From positions 1 to 28,195 of IMG/VR virus record IMGVR_UViG_3300032053_000400: a stretch of 28,195 bases of DNA. One strand, 5' to 3'. Every line of letters begins with the position of its first letter. Position 1 is the stretch's first letter. Source of the stretch: a virus. The notes under the pieces are model-generated. The model saw only the letters and a program-made list of their open reading frames with translations, did no database searches and had not been told where the DNA came from. A program made the translations under genes and the position numbers. Of this stretch, positions 1 through 7,927 are shown in pieces.

Positions 1-2
1 TT

Positions 3-707
3 GATTATACTATTGGGTTTTCGCCAAGCAGTTATGGCGTTTGGATCGACAATTGGGTTGGAATTTTAAACGGTTTTCGAATAGAGGCAAGCTTTAATTT
101 CGTAGTTTTACATACGGACGTGCCAGCTCTAAATACTGATGGCTATTATCATCTGGGAGATGATCCAGGATTTAATTATAGCCAAGTCGAAATATATAAT
201 ATAAATAAATTACTTAAAACTTTAAAAGCCAGATTAAATTCTTCCGGCAAATCTAAAAGCACCGATAGTTTTGGAAATATTACATATGTAGATTGTAGTA
301 TGTTTTCGGTAGAAATGTTAGTAACATTTTTAGCTAATGCAATAACATTATTTAATGAAATTCCCCATTTTACATTTTTTACATTTGCTGATTCATCCTT
401 TGTTGCTCAATTTCACGATGTATTAGTTGAGGGCGCTACATTGGCAGCATTATCAAGTCAAGCGTTGCTCGAACGCGGCGCCGAATATAGTATTTCTGAT
501 AATGGAATTAGCTTTACTCCTCCAACAATGAGCGAGTTGTTAAATACACAATATACGACTTTACTAACTCATCATTATGAGAAGGTGAAGTTTATAAAGA
601 ATAGCTTTAAGCCACACCCGATCGGTATGGGCTCGTTCTCGATGTCGGGTTCCAACAACCCCTCGTTCAGGCGCTTGCGTATGCTTCGACAGAGACAAAT
701 TATTTGA
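3..707 (+). CDS. Phage virion/baseplate-type protein, 5' truncated
   Basis: The reading frame is open from the left edge to the TGA at 705-707, so this is the last 234 residues of a longer protein. The GTG at 120 has no ribosome binding site and the frame is open upstream of it, so it is probably internal. I do not recognise a catalytic domain. The C-terminus is Gly/Ser-rich followed by an Arg-rich end (NPSFRRLRMLRQRQII), which I associate loosely with phage structural proteins. It contains one DGY tripeptide, as do several structural proteins downstream. The last roughly 30 codons (about 605-695) are clearly richer in G and C than the AT-rich body, suggesting a recombination junction next to the accessory pair. 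The structural role is inferred from context only. Confidence 0.6.
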   Translation, partial: DYTIGFSPSSYGVWIDNWVGILNGFRIEASFNFVVLHTDVPALNTDGYYHLGDDPGFNYSQVEIYNINKLLKTLKARLNSSGKSKSTDSFGNITYVDCSMFSVEMLVTFLANAITLFNEIPHFTFFTFADSSFVAQFHDVLVEGATLAALSSQALLERGAEYSISDNGISFTPPTMSELLNTQYTTLLTHHYEKVKFIKNSFKPHPIGMGSFSMSGSNNPSFRRLRMLRQRQII

Positions 708-805
708 CAATCTGCGTATTATCAGAAATTGCTAACTTTCTTTACAAAGATGCCACCATCTACTTACCTAGAAAACATAATATTATCAAACACCTATTAA
801 AATAG

Positions 806-831
806 CACTTTTTTCGCATCTTCTTGCAATG
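806..831 (+). promoter_or_regulatory. Shared SD-less leader motif, copy 1
   Basis: The bases running into the ATG at 829 contain a T6 run, then CGCAT, then a pyrimidine-rich TCTTCTTGC stretch. Aligned without gaps to 2828-2853 upstream of the metallopeptidase gene, 21 of 26 positions match including the ATG, and all five differences are transitions. No purine-rich Shine-Dalgarno is present, unlike the sheath, tube and tape-measure genes. It may be a promoter with a leaderless or near-leaderless start, or a translational signal. I saw no third copy in the window. Confidence 0.5.
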
Positions 832-2781
832 TTTGTTTCAAGGCTTTATAAATTATTTACATTATCTACTGTAATTGATAAGGCTAATTTATATTTAAAA
901 ATTTGTAATGCAATTTCTAAAGAAAAAGCGTTGCACAAATTTCCAGAATTTGCAAAAGAAATAGAATTGTTTATAAGTCAAGACCCATCCAGTTCTAAAA
1001 AATATTTAGAATGGCAATTAAATATACTTAAATCCCAACCGGCGCTCGCTCCAGAAATTGCCGATGTTACCAATTTATTTCATAAATATCATCCATTTTT
1101 AGAAAATAAAGAATTAAATAGTTATCAGCCACAAGATTTTACCGAATTATCTGAAAAGCTACAGACTATTAAAGAAGAGCGGGAAGCAAAAAAACAAAAA
1201 AGAAAAACATATAATATAGACCCCGCAAAAGTTGCCTGCGGTCATAAAATTGTTTATACAAGTCCTGGTGAAAATCCAAAATATGAAGTATTATTAATTA
1301 CCAATAAAGATGCCTCAATGCATTTTGGCAAAGATAGTAGGTGGTGTATTCGCCGCGGCGATAAATCATTTTTTGAAGATTATGATGCAAATAATGTTGT
1401 ATTTTTCTTTATTTTTAATAAACATTTGCCAAAAACAGATAAATTTGCACAAATCGCTTTATCATATCAAAGAGATGCACAAAATAATATTTTAGAGCTT
1501 CAATGTTGGGATGCATTTGATACTCAAATGGTCGCGGCTGATGTAGAACAAGAGCTTGACGATAATGAAATTCATTCCATAATAAATTTAACAGAGTCTA
1601 TAGCTCAAGCGCAACCTAAATCCTTATTAGCTAAAATAGATTCTGGAGAAGTGCCAGAAGAAGAGCTTTATAAGTTATATTTAAAAGAAAATAATCCAGA
1701 AACTAAAACACACTTACTTGGAGCATTAATGCTGCAAAGTAAAAATCCAGATCTGTTAAGAAAATTATATAATGAAACAGAAGAACATTATTATTTATTA
1801 TCTAATAAATATTTGCCATTAGATTTAGTTGAGGATGGGTTAGGCGATGAAGATTATAATGCAAGACAAGTTGCCCTTGAAAATCCAAATATAACTATGG
1901 AACTATTGTTGCGGAATATGGATAAACCAGAGATAAAATCTGTAATATCTAATCGAACAGATGCTCCGCTGCCAGTAATATATGAGCTTGCAAAAGAAAG
2001 AAAATATTGGACTAATTTAATAAATAACCCAATTACTCCATCAGAGATATTAGTGCTAATATCCAATGATGGACATTTTAGTGCCTCTGATGGCGTTCAA
2101 AGCGCTGTGCTTGAACACCCTAATCTTACATTAGAATTAGCATATAAGTTTATTGATCGCGGCAACGCATTAAAAAGAATTGAAGATTTAGCGGGTAAAA
2201 ACTATACGTTATTTGTAGGGGATTTGAAGAATTATAGATTACCAATATATAAAGCAGAAAAAATGTTAATGTCTAATACATTAGATGATGTTGAAAAACA
2301 TTATTTAAGAAAATATATTGCGAGCAAATCTGCTAATGAAACTATATTATCAGAACTATTAGCTTTAAAAGATAGTGATTTTATCACTAAAGAAGATAAA
2401 AGCAATCTCCGATTAGCTATGTGTCACAATAAATATTTACCATTAACAATATTAGAAGCTTTAGCTTACGATAAGGATATTAATCCTGGCAATATTGCTT
2501 TAAATCCAAATATTACAACTGATATTATTAAAATATTATTAGATCGTGAAGATTTTTCCCCTTCAACGTTTGCCACATTAGTTGCAAATCAAAAATTATC
2601 ACCTGATGCATTGCGTTTAGTTGCAAATCAATGGCTACAATACAATGATGATGACTTTAAGGGCATATTGCATATGATTGCTATACATCCCAATACACCC
2701 GCAGATGTGTTAAAAAAACTTATACAATCCAATATGTCAGATCCTGCCAAAGAATATGCACAAAATCGTATAATAAAATAA
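829..2781 (+). CDS. WC-motif phage protein with LRV-like repeats
   Basis: This 650-residue, AT-rich gene begins with an alpha-helical region of about 135 residues including a Lys/Glu-rich stretch (about 110-130). Residues about 145-235 resemble a domain scattered through phage proteins: a G-x-x-(T/S)-x-W-C core (here W172-C173) followed by an aromatic/Tyr segment and beta strands. From about 320 to 650 it carries imperfect helical repeats around the motif N-P-N-(I/L/T)-(T/P), for example ENPNITMELL, EHPNLTLELA, LNPNITTDII and IHPNTPADVL. This pattern is like leucine-rich-repeat-variant (LRV) solenoids, which usually bind other macromolecules. No catalytic residues are obvious. It begins at an SD-less ATG with the same leader as the next gene and is probably a nonstructural accessory gene inserted among tail genes. 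Function unknown. Confidence 0.75.
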   Translation: MFVSRLYKLFTLSTVIDKANLYLKICNAISKEKALHKFPEFAKEIELFISQDPSSSKKYLEWQLNILKSQPALAPEIADVTNLFHKYHPFLENKELNSYQPQDFTELSEKLQTIKEEREAKKQKRKTYNIDPAKVACGHKIVYTSPGENPKYEVLLITNKDASMHFGKDSRWCIRRGDKSFFEDYDANNVVFFFIFNKHLPKTDKFAQIALSYQRDAQNNILELQCWDAFDTQMVAADVEQELDDNEIHSIINLTESIAQAQPKSLLAKIDSGEVPEEELYKLYLKENNPETKTHLLGALMLQSKNPDLLRKLYNETEEHYYLLSNKYLPLDLVEDGLGDEDYNARQVALENPNITMELLLRNMDKPEIKSVISNRTDAPLPVIYELAKERKYWTNLINNPITPSEILVLISNDGHFSASDGVQSAVLEHPNLTLELAYKFIDRGNALKRIEDLAGKNYTLFVGDLKNYRLPIYKAEKMLMSNTLDDVEKHYLRKYIASKSANETILSELLALKDSDFITKEDKSNLRLAMCHNKYLPLTILEALAYDKDINPGNIALNPNITTDIIKILLDREDFSPSTFATLVANQKLSPDALRLVANQWLQYNDDDFKGILHMIAIHPNTPADVLKKLIQSNMSDPAKEYAQNRIIK

Positions 2782-2827
2782 TGCAACAAGGTTTGAACGT
2801 AATTGAGTGACTTTAACTTGTAAGTAT

Positions 2828-2853
2828 CATTTTTTTCGCATTTTCCTATAATG
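2828..2853 (+). promoter_or_regulatory. Shared SD-less leader motif, copy 2
   Basis: Second copy of the element at 806-831, ending on the ATG at 2851. It has a T7 run, CGCAT, a pyrimidine stretch, then CCTATAATG. The TATAAT could be read as a -10 hexamer, but it touches the start codon, so a conventional promoter for this start would not fit. Copy 1 has TTGCAATG at the same place and so lacks the hexamer. The conserved part is the T-run plus CGCAT plus pyrimidines. Confidence 0.5.
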
Positions 2854-3348
2854 CCCTCTTTAGACCATATGCAGAAAATTTCTCCCCAAATACTTCTGAA
2901 ACTCATTCAGAAAAGTAAGGATTTCCTTAAACAAAATAAGGTGATGCAAGAGGTTTGTCATAAATATGACTTTGATATAGAAGATTTAGATTTAATTCCC
3001 GTTAAATTTGATGATATTGATGTAAGCGCTAAAACCGATAAAGGTATCATAACGCTAAATGTTAGTTTATTAGAGCTAGATAATATACACGAAATACCTG
3101 GCTATTTATGTCACGAGATGACCCATCACATTCAGCAATCTAATAAACCTACACAATCCGCTGATGACGGAGATTATTTAAGCAATCCTTCGGAACAAGA
3201 AGCATTTCAATTCCAAATCAAATATATCGATGAACAGTTTGGCGAAGATAAAGCAGAAGATTATGTAGATCAAGTATTAGATCATCACGAAGAAACTGGT
3301 AAAGAGAGAGCAAAGAAGCAAGATATATTAATGAATAAGGTAGAGTAA
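2851..3348 (+). CDS. Small HExxH metallopeptidase-like protein
   Basis: A 165-residue protein with a helical N-terminus (1-45), a short beta region (about 50-75), then a zinc-protease signature: H88-E89-M90-T91-H92 inside the context LCHEMTHHIQ. A downstream acidic helix (NPSEQEAFQFQ) offers E117, or possibly E115, as a third zinc ligand, the gluzincin-like arrangement HExxH...E. No signal peptide or membrane segment is seen, so it would act in the cytoplasm or be packaged. It starts at an SD-less ATG with the leader shared with the preceding gene, and its TAA directly abuts the ATG of the next gene. It could be a prohead/virion processing protease or a host-directed protease; its small size and pairing with the LRV-type gene favour an accessory role. 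The fold assignment is by motif only. Confidence 0.7.
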   Translation: MPSLDHMQKISPQILLKLIQKSKDFLKQNKVMQEVCHKYDFDIEDLDLIPVKFDDIDVSAKTDKGIITLNVSLLELDNIHEIPGYLCHEMTHHIQQSNKPTQSADDGDYLSNPSEQEAFQFQIKYIDEQFGEDKAEDYVDQVLDHHEETGKERAKKQDILMNKVE

Positions 3349-5358
3349 ATGCCCTATTACTTAAATCCCAAGAATTCTGGCATTTCACTTGTTACCGCCA
3401 AAGGCGATGGTGACATTATTACTTTAAAATGGAATAGGGCTTTTCCTACTACTCCTGCTAATCTAATAGCTTATAATATTTATATGGATGAAGTGCGTCC
3501 AGATTTTGAATTTTTATTTTTTAATAAAAGTCCGGTCTTCGTTTCAACTAATGGCGCATTGACCGCAGACATTGCTGATCTTACGCCCGGACAAATGTAT
3601 CGTTTTGCTGTTCGAGCTGTAGAATACGATCCTGCTGTTTTTGATTTACGCACGCTCCCAGCCGTATTTAATAATCTGCGAGTATATCCTGAAAGCCCAT
3701 TGCGCGCCAATATGACAACGGTATCTGCAGTGGTGCCGCTATTAAGCATAGATGACTTCCCTCTTGCCGGAGTAGTCCGCGTAGGAGCGGAACTCATCCA
3801 ATATAATGCGGTTGATATTATTAATAATAATCTCGCTATAGTGGGAGCTGGCACTTCTGGCAATGCATATTTAATTGATCAGGTTCCGCCCACAGATGCT
3901 TATTATAAAGCAGCATCAACAAATGTTGGTGATGGTTATATACGCAATCTATCATTAGTTGATACGCAAGCGCCCGCCGAAACTTGGACCATTAAATGTA
4001 TCTTTACAGATGGATATTATGGAATTGGTAATACTTTTATAAAGACTGCACAATTTGAAGCTTTTGGCTCTATTTCCGGTAATTTACGAGACGGGTATGG
4101 AGAGCCATTTGTATGGAATGATGTTAATCAAATCCTTTCAAATAATATTTTGAGCTTTTCCATTGATGGCTATGCGGTAGGCGGAGGGTATGTTCCCTTT
4201 GCTTTGGGAGATTACTTTACTATTCAGGTTGGCGCAGTAACCACCGGATCCAATATCGGCAGAGGGTTTAATAATACGGACATAACTATTCATAATACTG
4301 ACGGTTATGATGGGTATGTATATTGGGATCCAACCGTATTATTTTTTCCTGTTGATAGTGAAGAGCAAAATACAATTGTATTTGCAACGCAAGATCGTTT
4401 TGATAAAGGCAATTATGCATTTACAGTAAATGACGGTTATCGTCAAAATACTAAAGATATTGTAAATGCAGATTTAAGCGTTAGCGATACAACAAATGCT
4501 AATTTTCCAGTTTATGATTATGTGGGATACCATCGTATCGATCCCGTTGCACTATTTAATGGCGAGTGTGTAGGTAGCTATTTCGGCGGACAATTATATT
4601 GTGCAGATGGCTATAGTGGCGTCGGGCGCCAAATTCGCGGCATCTCGGTTGATGATCGTAATACACAACGACAGGAAGTATTATTGTCGGTAATAGGGGA
4701 GTCCGTTTGTTTAGTAAAAAGACAATGGACCGGCATTCGTTGTTATTGTGTGCTTTCAACCAGCGAACATCCAGATGCAAGATGTAAAAAATGTTATGGA
4801 ACTGGATATGTTAGCGGATATCAGCAATATTTTGATTCACGACATTCAGATGGTAAGATACGCATTAAGTTTGAACCCTGGGTCGATGATCTTCCCTTAA
4901 CAGATAGCGGTTTAGAAGTAGAGGCGACAAAGCCGTCTGCCTGGACACTTGTATTACCAGCTTTAAAAAAGAGAGACTTTATTGTTAGGTTCGATCAAGA
5001 TGGCAATGAAGAATATCGTTATGAAATTCTTAATATAACAAGAAATATTTTATTTAATCAACAGTTTGGCGCTCAAAAGATGGCTTTGCAACGTATTAGA
5101 AAAACAGACATCATATATATGACACCTGTATTCCGAGATACTAGTGCTATGCCAACTACTATACAAACAAGCATAGTATCCTCTGCCGGAATTCTTCCAC
5201 ATAGTCACTCATTGGTAAAAAATGAAAAGCATCCTATGTTTTGGCAACAGCTAACATCTACTAGTGCTGGACATAATCATACTGTGCGTTGGAACGCAAC
5301 GACCGGCTTTTTAGAAGTTAGCGTAGAGCTTGGGCATACACATATTTTGACTTATTAA
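3349..5358 (+). CDS. Baseplate/tail protein with FN3, Cys4 and HxH motifs
   Basis: A 669-residue virion protein. Residues about 5-100 read as a fibronectin type III domain (TLKWNRAFP, then LTPGQMYRFAVRAV). Residues about 175-300 form a module homologous to part of the sheath protein downstream (shared AYLIDQ, NVGDGY, ETWT.KC, AFGSISG, GDYFT.QV). A likely zinc site follows: C465-Y-C467 and C479-K-K-C482 in the CxxCYGTGY form. The extreme C-terminus has three HxH pairs (H618/H620, H642/H644, H663/H665), an arrangement associated with metal-stabilised tips of phage spikes and short fibres. DGY occurs eight times. The start abuts the previous stop, with AAGGTAG as ribosome binding site. A baseplate-peripheral role is the best inference; exact position unknown. 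Confidence 0.75.
   Translation: MPYYLNPKNSGISLVTAKGDGDIITLKWNRAFPTTPANLIAYNIYMDEVRPDFEFLFFNKSPVFVSTNGALTADIADLTPGQMYRFAVRAVEYDPAVFDLRTLPAVFNNLRVYPESPLRANMTTVSAVVPLLSIDDFPLAGVVRVGAELIQYNAVDIINNNLAIVGAGTSGNAYLIDQVPPTDAYYKAASTNVGDGYIRNLSLVDTQAPAETWTIKCIFTDGYYGIGNTFIKTAQFEAFGSISGNLRDGYGEPFVWNDVNQILSNNILSFSIDGYAVGGGYVPFALGDYFTIQVGAVTTGSNIGRGFNNTDITIHNTDGYDGYVYWDPTVLFFPVDSEEQNTIVFATQDRFDKGNYAFTVNDGYRQNTKDIVNADLSVSDTTNANFPVYDYVGYHRIDPVALFNGECVGSYFGGQLYCADGYSGVGRQIRGISVDDRNTQRQEVLLSVIGESVCLVKRQWTGIRCYCVLSTSEHPDARCKKCYGTGYVSGYQQYFDSRHSDGKIRIKFEPWVDDLPLTDSGLEVEATKPSAWTLVLPALKKRDFIVRFDQDGNEEYRYEILNITRNILFNQQFGAQKMALQRIRKTDIIYMTPVFRDTSAMPTTIQTSIVSSAGILPHSHSLVKNEKHPMFWQQLTSTSAGHNHTVRWNATTGFLEVSVELGHTHILTY
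3871..4248 (+). repeat. Module shared with the tail sheath, copy in FN3 protein
   Basis: Codons about 175-300 of the FN3 protein align with codons about 125-250 of the sheath. The matches come in the same order: AYLIDQ, NVGDGY, AP.ETWT.KC, TA.F.AFGSISG, a Trp, N.IL.F.I, and GDYFT.QV. The DNA has diverged enough that this is a protein-level repeat rather than a recent copy. Confidence 0.65.
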
Positions 5359-5396
5359 TAGGCTATTATCACATAATAATAGATTTTGGATCTTAA

Positions 5397-7919
5397 ATGG
5401 TAAATCAACTTTTTACAGACGGATATGGGCGACTTGCTTTAGACAGATACGCGTTCCAGCGTCATCTTGCGGGATTTGATCCATCATTTAATACTCGGCA
5501 TAAAGCCGGTCACGTTGATTTAGACCCCGCATTAAATATCAATGATACTGACGTATATAATGTTCAAGATGCTTTAGCAGCGACGAGCACCGAATTAAAT
5601 ATACTTGAATTATCCGGCAAGGGTTTTATCACTATAGGTGATGGCTATGATACATATCATTTTTCTAATTATGCAGATCCGGCATATGTAAGTGATGCAC
5701 CAGATCCGGCTTATGATTCTTCCGTTCCTGCACTTAATACATATTTAGACAATTTACTCAATATTATTGATCATACTCTTCCCGGTTATAATCCATTAAA
5801 CGCCCGCATCAGAGACGGCGGCATTGTGCTCATTAAAGCTGGCACGTATAAATTTACCGGAACAGTCAATATACCTGCCGGTATAATTTTAATGGGCGAA
5901 AATTATGGCACAAAAATAGTCAATCAAATGGCTAGTCCAGCACCATTATTTAAAAGCATAGCCCCTCTCAATAGAATTCCTGACATTGGTGTTGACGTAT
6001 TAAATACATTTATGTTTAATAGAGATTCAGCATTAGTTAATCTTACTATCGCTGATAATTTTCTTGTTCCTAAATTTACAGGAGATCCTTCCTATCTAAC
6101 TCCGATTAATAATGATTCTATTATGCCGTTAGTTAGCGTTGAAGGAGGATCTAGTCTTATATGTGAAAATGTAAAATTTATTGGTAAAACTACTTATACT
6201 GGACCTTCCGTTACCGATCTTGTAGATGTTACATCTTTTGCCATTAAACTTAATAATCCTGTTACAACTGGCACGTATTTAAAAGTTAATAATTGTTTTA
6301 TGGATGGATTTGCCCAACCTATTTCATTTGATTCGACTGGCGGAAGAAATGACTATTTAGAAGTAACTAATTCTAAAATTAGATCTCACGGTTATTTGGG
6401 AGCCGCTCCCGCGGCAACCGACCCTGCAACAATGTTTGGCGACAACTTTATACATTCTTGGGACAGCTACGACGGGACGACATGGACGGATAGCGTCGGT
6501 GAGCTGAACGGGACCATGTGGGGCGGCGTTGGTCTTCCTGGGGTGGCGACGCAGAACGGGCACACGCATCCTGTCTTCGTGGACGCCAACAACGACCAGC
6601 TTGCTACAGTGCCCGACGATATGCTTGGTGGACTGACATCGTGGACAATCTACTTCGCATACAAAGGATCGAATTTCTACAACGGCATCATTACCAAGCC
6701 GCTCTGTTTCTTCGTGGAGCCAACAGGTGGATTTGTAACCACCAAGTTCGCTTACTACAACTTCTCGGGTGGGACCGACTTGCTCACAACAACGGTCATC
6801 AACGACAATGCGTGGCATCGAGGCATCATCACGGTAAACGGTAACGCGGGACAATTCTATGTCGACGGCGCGCTGGAGGCGAGCGGAGTGGTCTCGACGA
6901 TGCCGAGCGACCCGTCTCAGGGCGTATTCCTGGGCGGTGCTCCGAGCCCGTTCGGGTCATGCGACGGCTCAATAGCAATTATTGGAGTGGCTGTCACCGG
7001 ACTATCTGGACCTGAAGTCACTGAGCTTGACACATATCTTGATCAATATATTAATGGCATAGTGGCTCCAGCGGGAGAAGAAGCTAATTGTGTCATTCAT
7101 ATGAATGATAATAATGCTCTGATTAGTAATAATGAATTTTATGGTAATCACGACGGATTAACTACGATTTGTTATATTAAAGATAAAATTGTCGCGCCGG
7201 CAGCCCAAGATAAATCACACATTATTATTAGCTCTAATATATTTACTGTCGGCAAAGGCGGGTCAGTTGTTCAAGGAAATCCATTTGTAATAGATGCTGG
7301 TATAATTGGAACATTTAGCTCTAATGCATTTACTATATATGATGGAAATCTAACTGGAAGTGGATACGTAGTAGGTGCAAATGGAGTTATAGCGCTACAA
7401 GCAGATACAGGGTTCGGTTTAGTTGCTAATGGAGATTTTGCTTTTGGTAACAGTATTGTTGAGGTTGCCGAGAATAACATATCGATCGAATCAACAGCCG
7501 GAAGCTATAGTTTACTTACTGCTCAAGATGTAAATATAACGGCAACAAACGATATAATGATAGAATCATCTACCGCTAGAATTACATTAAATGCGGGAAT
7601 AGCAACAACTAAAATTGCAAATGTAACAGCATCAACGTATGCGATAACTGCTGCCAATTATATTTTATTAGTAGCAACAAGCACTATAGCCGCTATTTGT
7701 AATATAACTTTACCTACCCCAACTACAGGGACCCGTATTATTATTAAAGATAAACAAGGTTTAGCCGGAACTTATAATATAATCTTACACCCAAATGTAG
7801 CTGAATTAATAGATGGTGTTACTGGCTCTTTTGGGACGCCATCAAATGGGATAATACTTTCTGCAAATTGGGGAACATGGGAATTTGTTTCTGATGGTAC
7901 CAATTGGTTTAAACTATAA
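5397..7919 (+). CDS. Beta-helix tail spike/fibre with LamG-like insert
   Basis: An 840-residue adhesin-like virion protein. The N-terminus (1-60) resembles phage attachment segments (DGYGRLALDRYAFQRHL). From about 138 a pectate-lyase-like right-handed beta-helix begins (GGIVLIKAGTYKF, then PAGIILMGENYGT) and continues through N-rich rungs to about 335. Residues about 338-560 form a separate lectin-like domain of the LamG/concanavalin type (WTIYFAYKG, then AWHRGIITVNGNAGQFYVDG). The helix then resumes (NDNNALISNNEFYG). The last roughly 130 residues form a C-terminal domain common in phage fibres (ITLPTPTTGTRIIIKDKQG to the terminal WFKL). The lectin domain DNA is distinctly GC-rich. Likely a receptor- or glycan-binding spike. 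The start is the ATG at 5397 with a weak GGAT ribosome binding site. Confidence 0.8.
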   Translation: MVNQLFTDGYGRLALDRYAFQRHLAGFDPSFNTRHKAGHVDLDPALNINDTDVYNVQDALAATSTELNILELSGKGFITIGDGYDTYHFSNYADPAYVSDAPDPAYDSSVPALNTYLDNLLNIIDHTLPGYNPLNARIRDGGIVLIKAGTYKFTGTVNIPAGIILMGENYGTKIVNQMASPAPLFKSIAPLNRIPDIGVDVLNTFMFNRDSALVNLTIADNFLVPKFTGDPSYLTPINNDSIMPLVSVEGGSSLICENVKFIGKTTYTGPSVTDLVDVTSFAIKLNNPVTTGTYLKVNNCFMDGFAQPISFDSTGGRNDYLEVTNSKIRSHGYLGAAPAATDPATMFGDNFIHSWDSYDGTTWTDSVGELNGTMWGGVGLPGVATQNGHTHPVFVDANNDQLATVPDDMLGGLTSWTIYFAYKGSNFYNGIITKPLCFFVEPTGGFVTTKFAYYNFSGGTDLLTTTVINDNAWHRGIITVNGNAGQFYVDGALEASGVVSTMPSDPSQGVFLGGAPSPFGSCDGSIAIIGVAVTGLSGPEVTELDTYLDQYINGIVAPAGEEANCVIHMNDNNALISNNEFYGNHDGLTTICYIKDKIVAPAAQDKSHIIISSNIFTVGKGGSVVQGNPFVIDAGIIGTFSSNAFTIYDGNLTGSGYVVGANGVIALQADTGFGLVANGDFAFGNSIVEVAENNISIESTAGSYSLLTAQDVNITATNDIMIESSTARITLNAGIATTKIANVTASTYAITAANYILLVATSTIAAICNITLPTPTTGTRIIIKDKQGLAGTYNIILHPNVAELIDGVTGSFGTPSNGIILSANWGTWEFVSDGTNWFKL
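6400..7000 (+). other. GC-rich LamG-like domain insert within spike gene
   Basis: Within an otherwise AT-rich gene, codon third positions switch to G/C at about 6400 and return to AT-rich by about 7000-7080. The segment encodes the lectin-like domain and interrupts the beta-helix between N-rich rungs. Its edges are Ala/Pro-rich linkers (GAAPAATDPA and IVAPAGEEA). This looks like a horizontally acquired domain; boundaries are approximate. Confidence 0.65.
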
Positions 7920-7927
7920 GGTATAAT

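Noticed and set aside
120-122. GTG as start of the first gene
   Set aside because: The frame is open to the left edge and there is no ribosome binding site, so the gene is more likely cut by the window.
5363-5382. Short inverted repeat CTATTAT/ATAATAG between the FN3 and spike genes
   Set aside because: Seven A/T-dominated pairs with no T-run; expected by chance in this composition.
6357-6854. Minus-strand 165-codon ORF and plus-frame ORF at 6518-6844
   Set aside because: Both lie inside the GC-rich lectin domain, where stop codons are rare in all frames; the main frame gives a recognisable domain.
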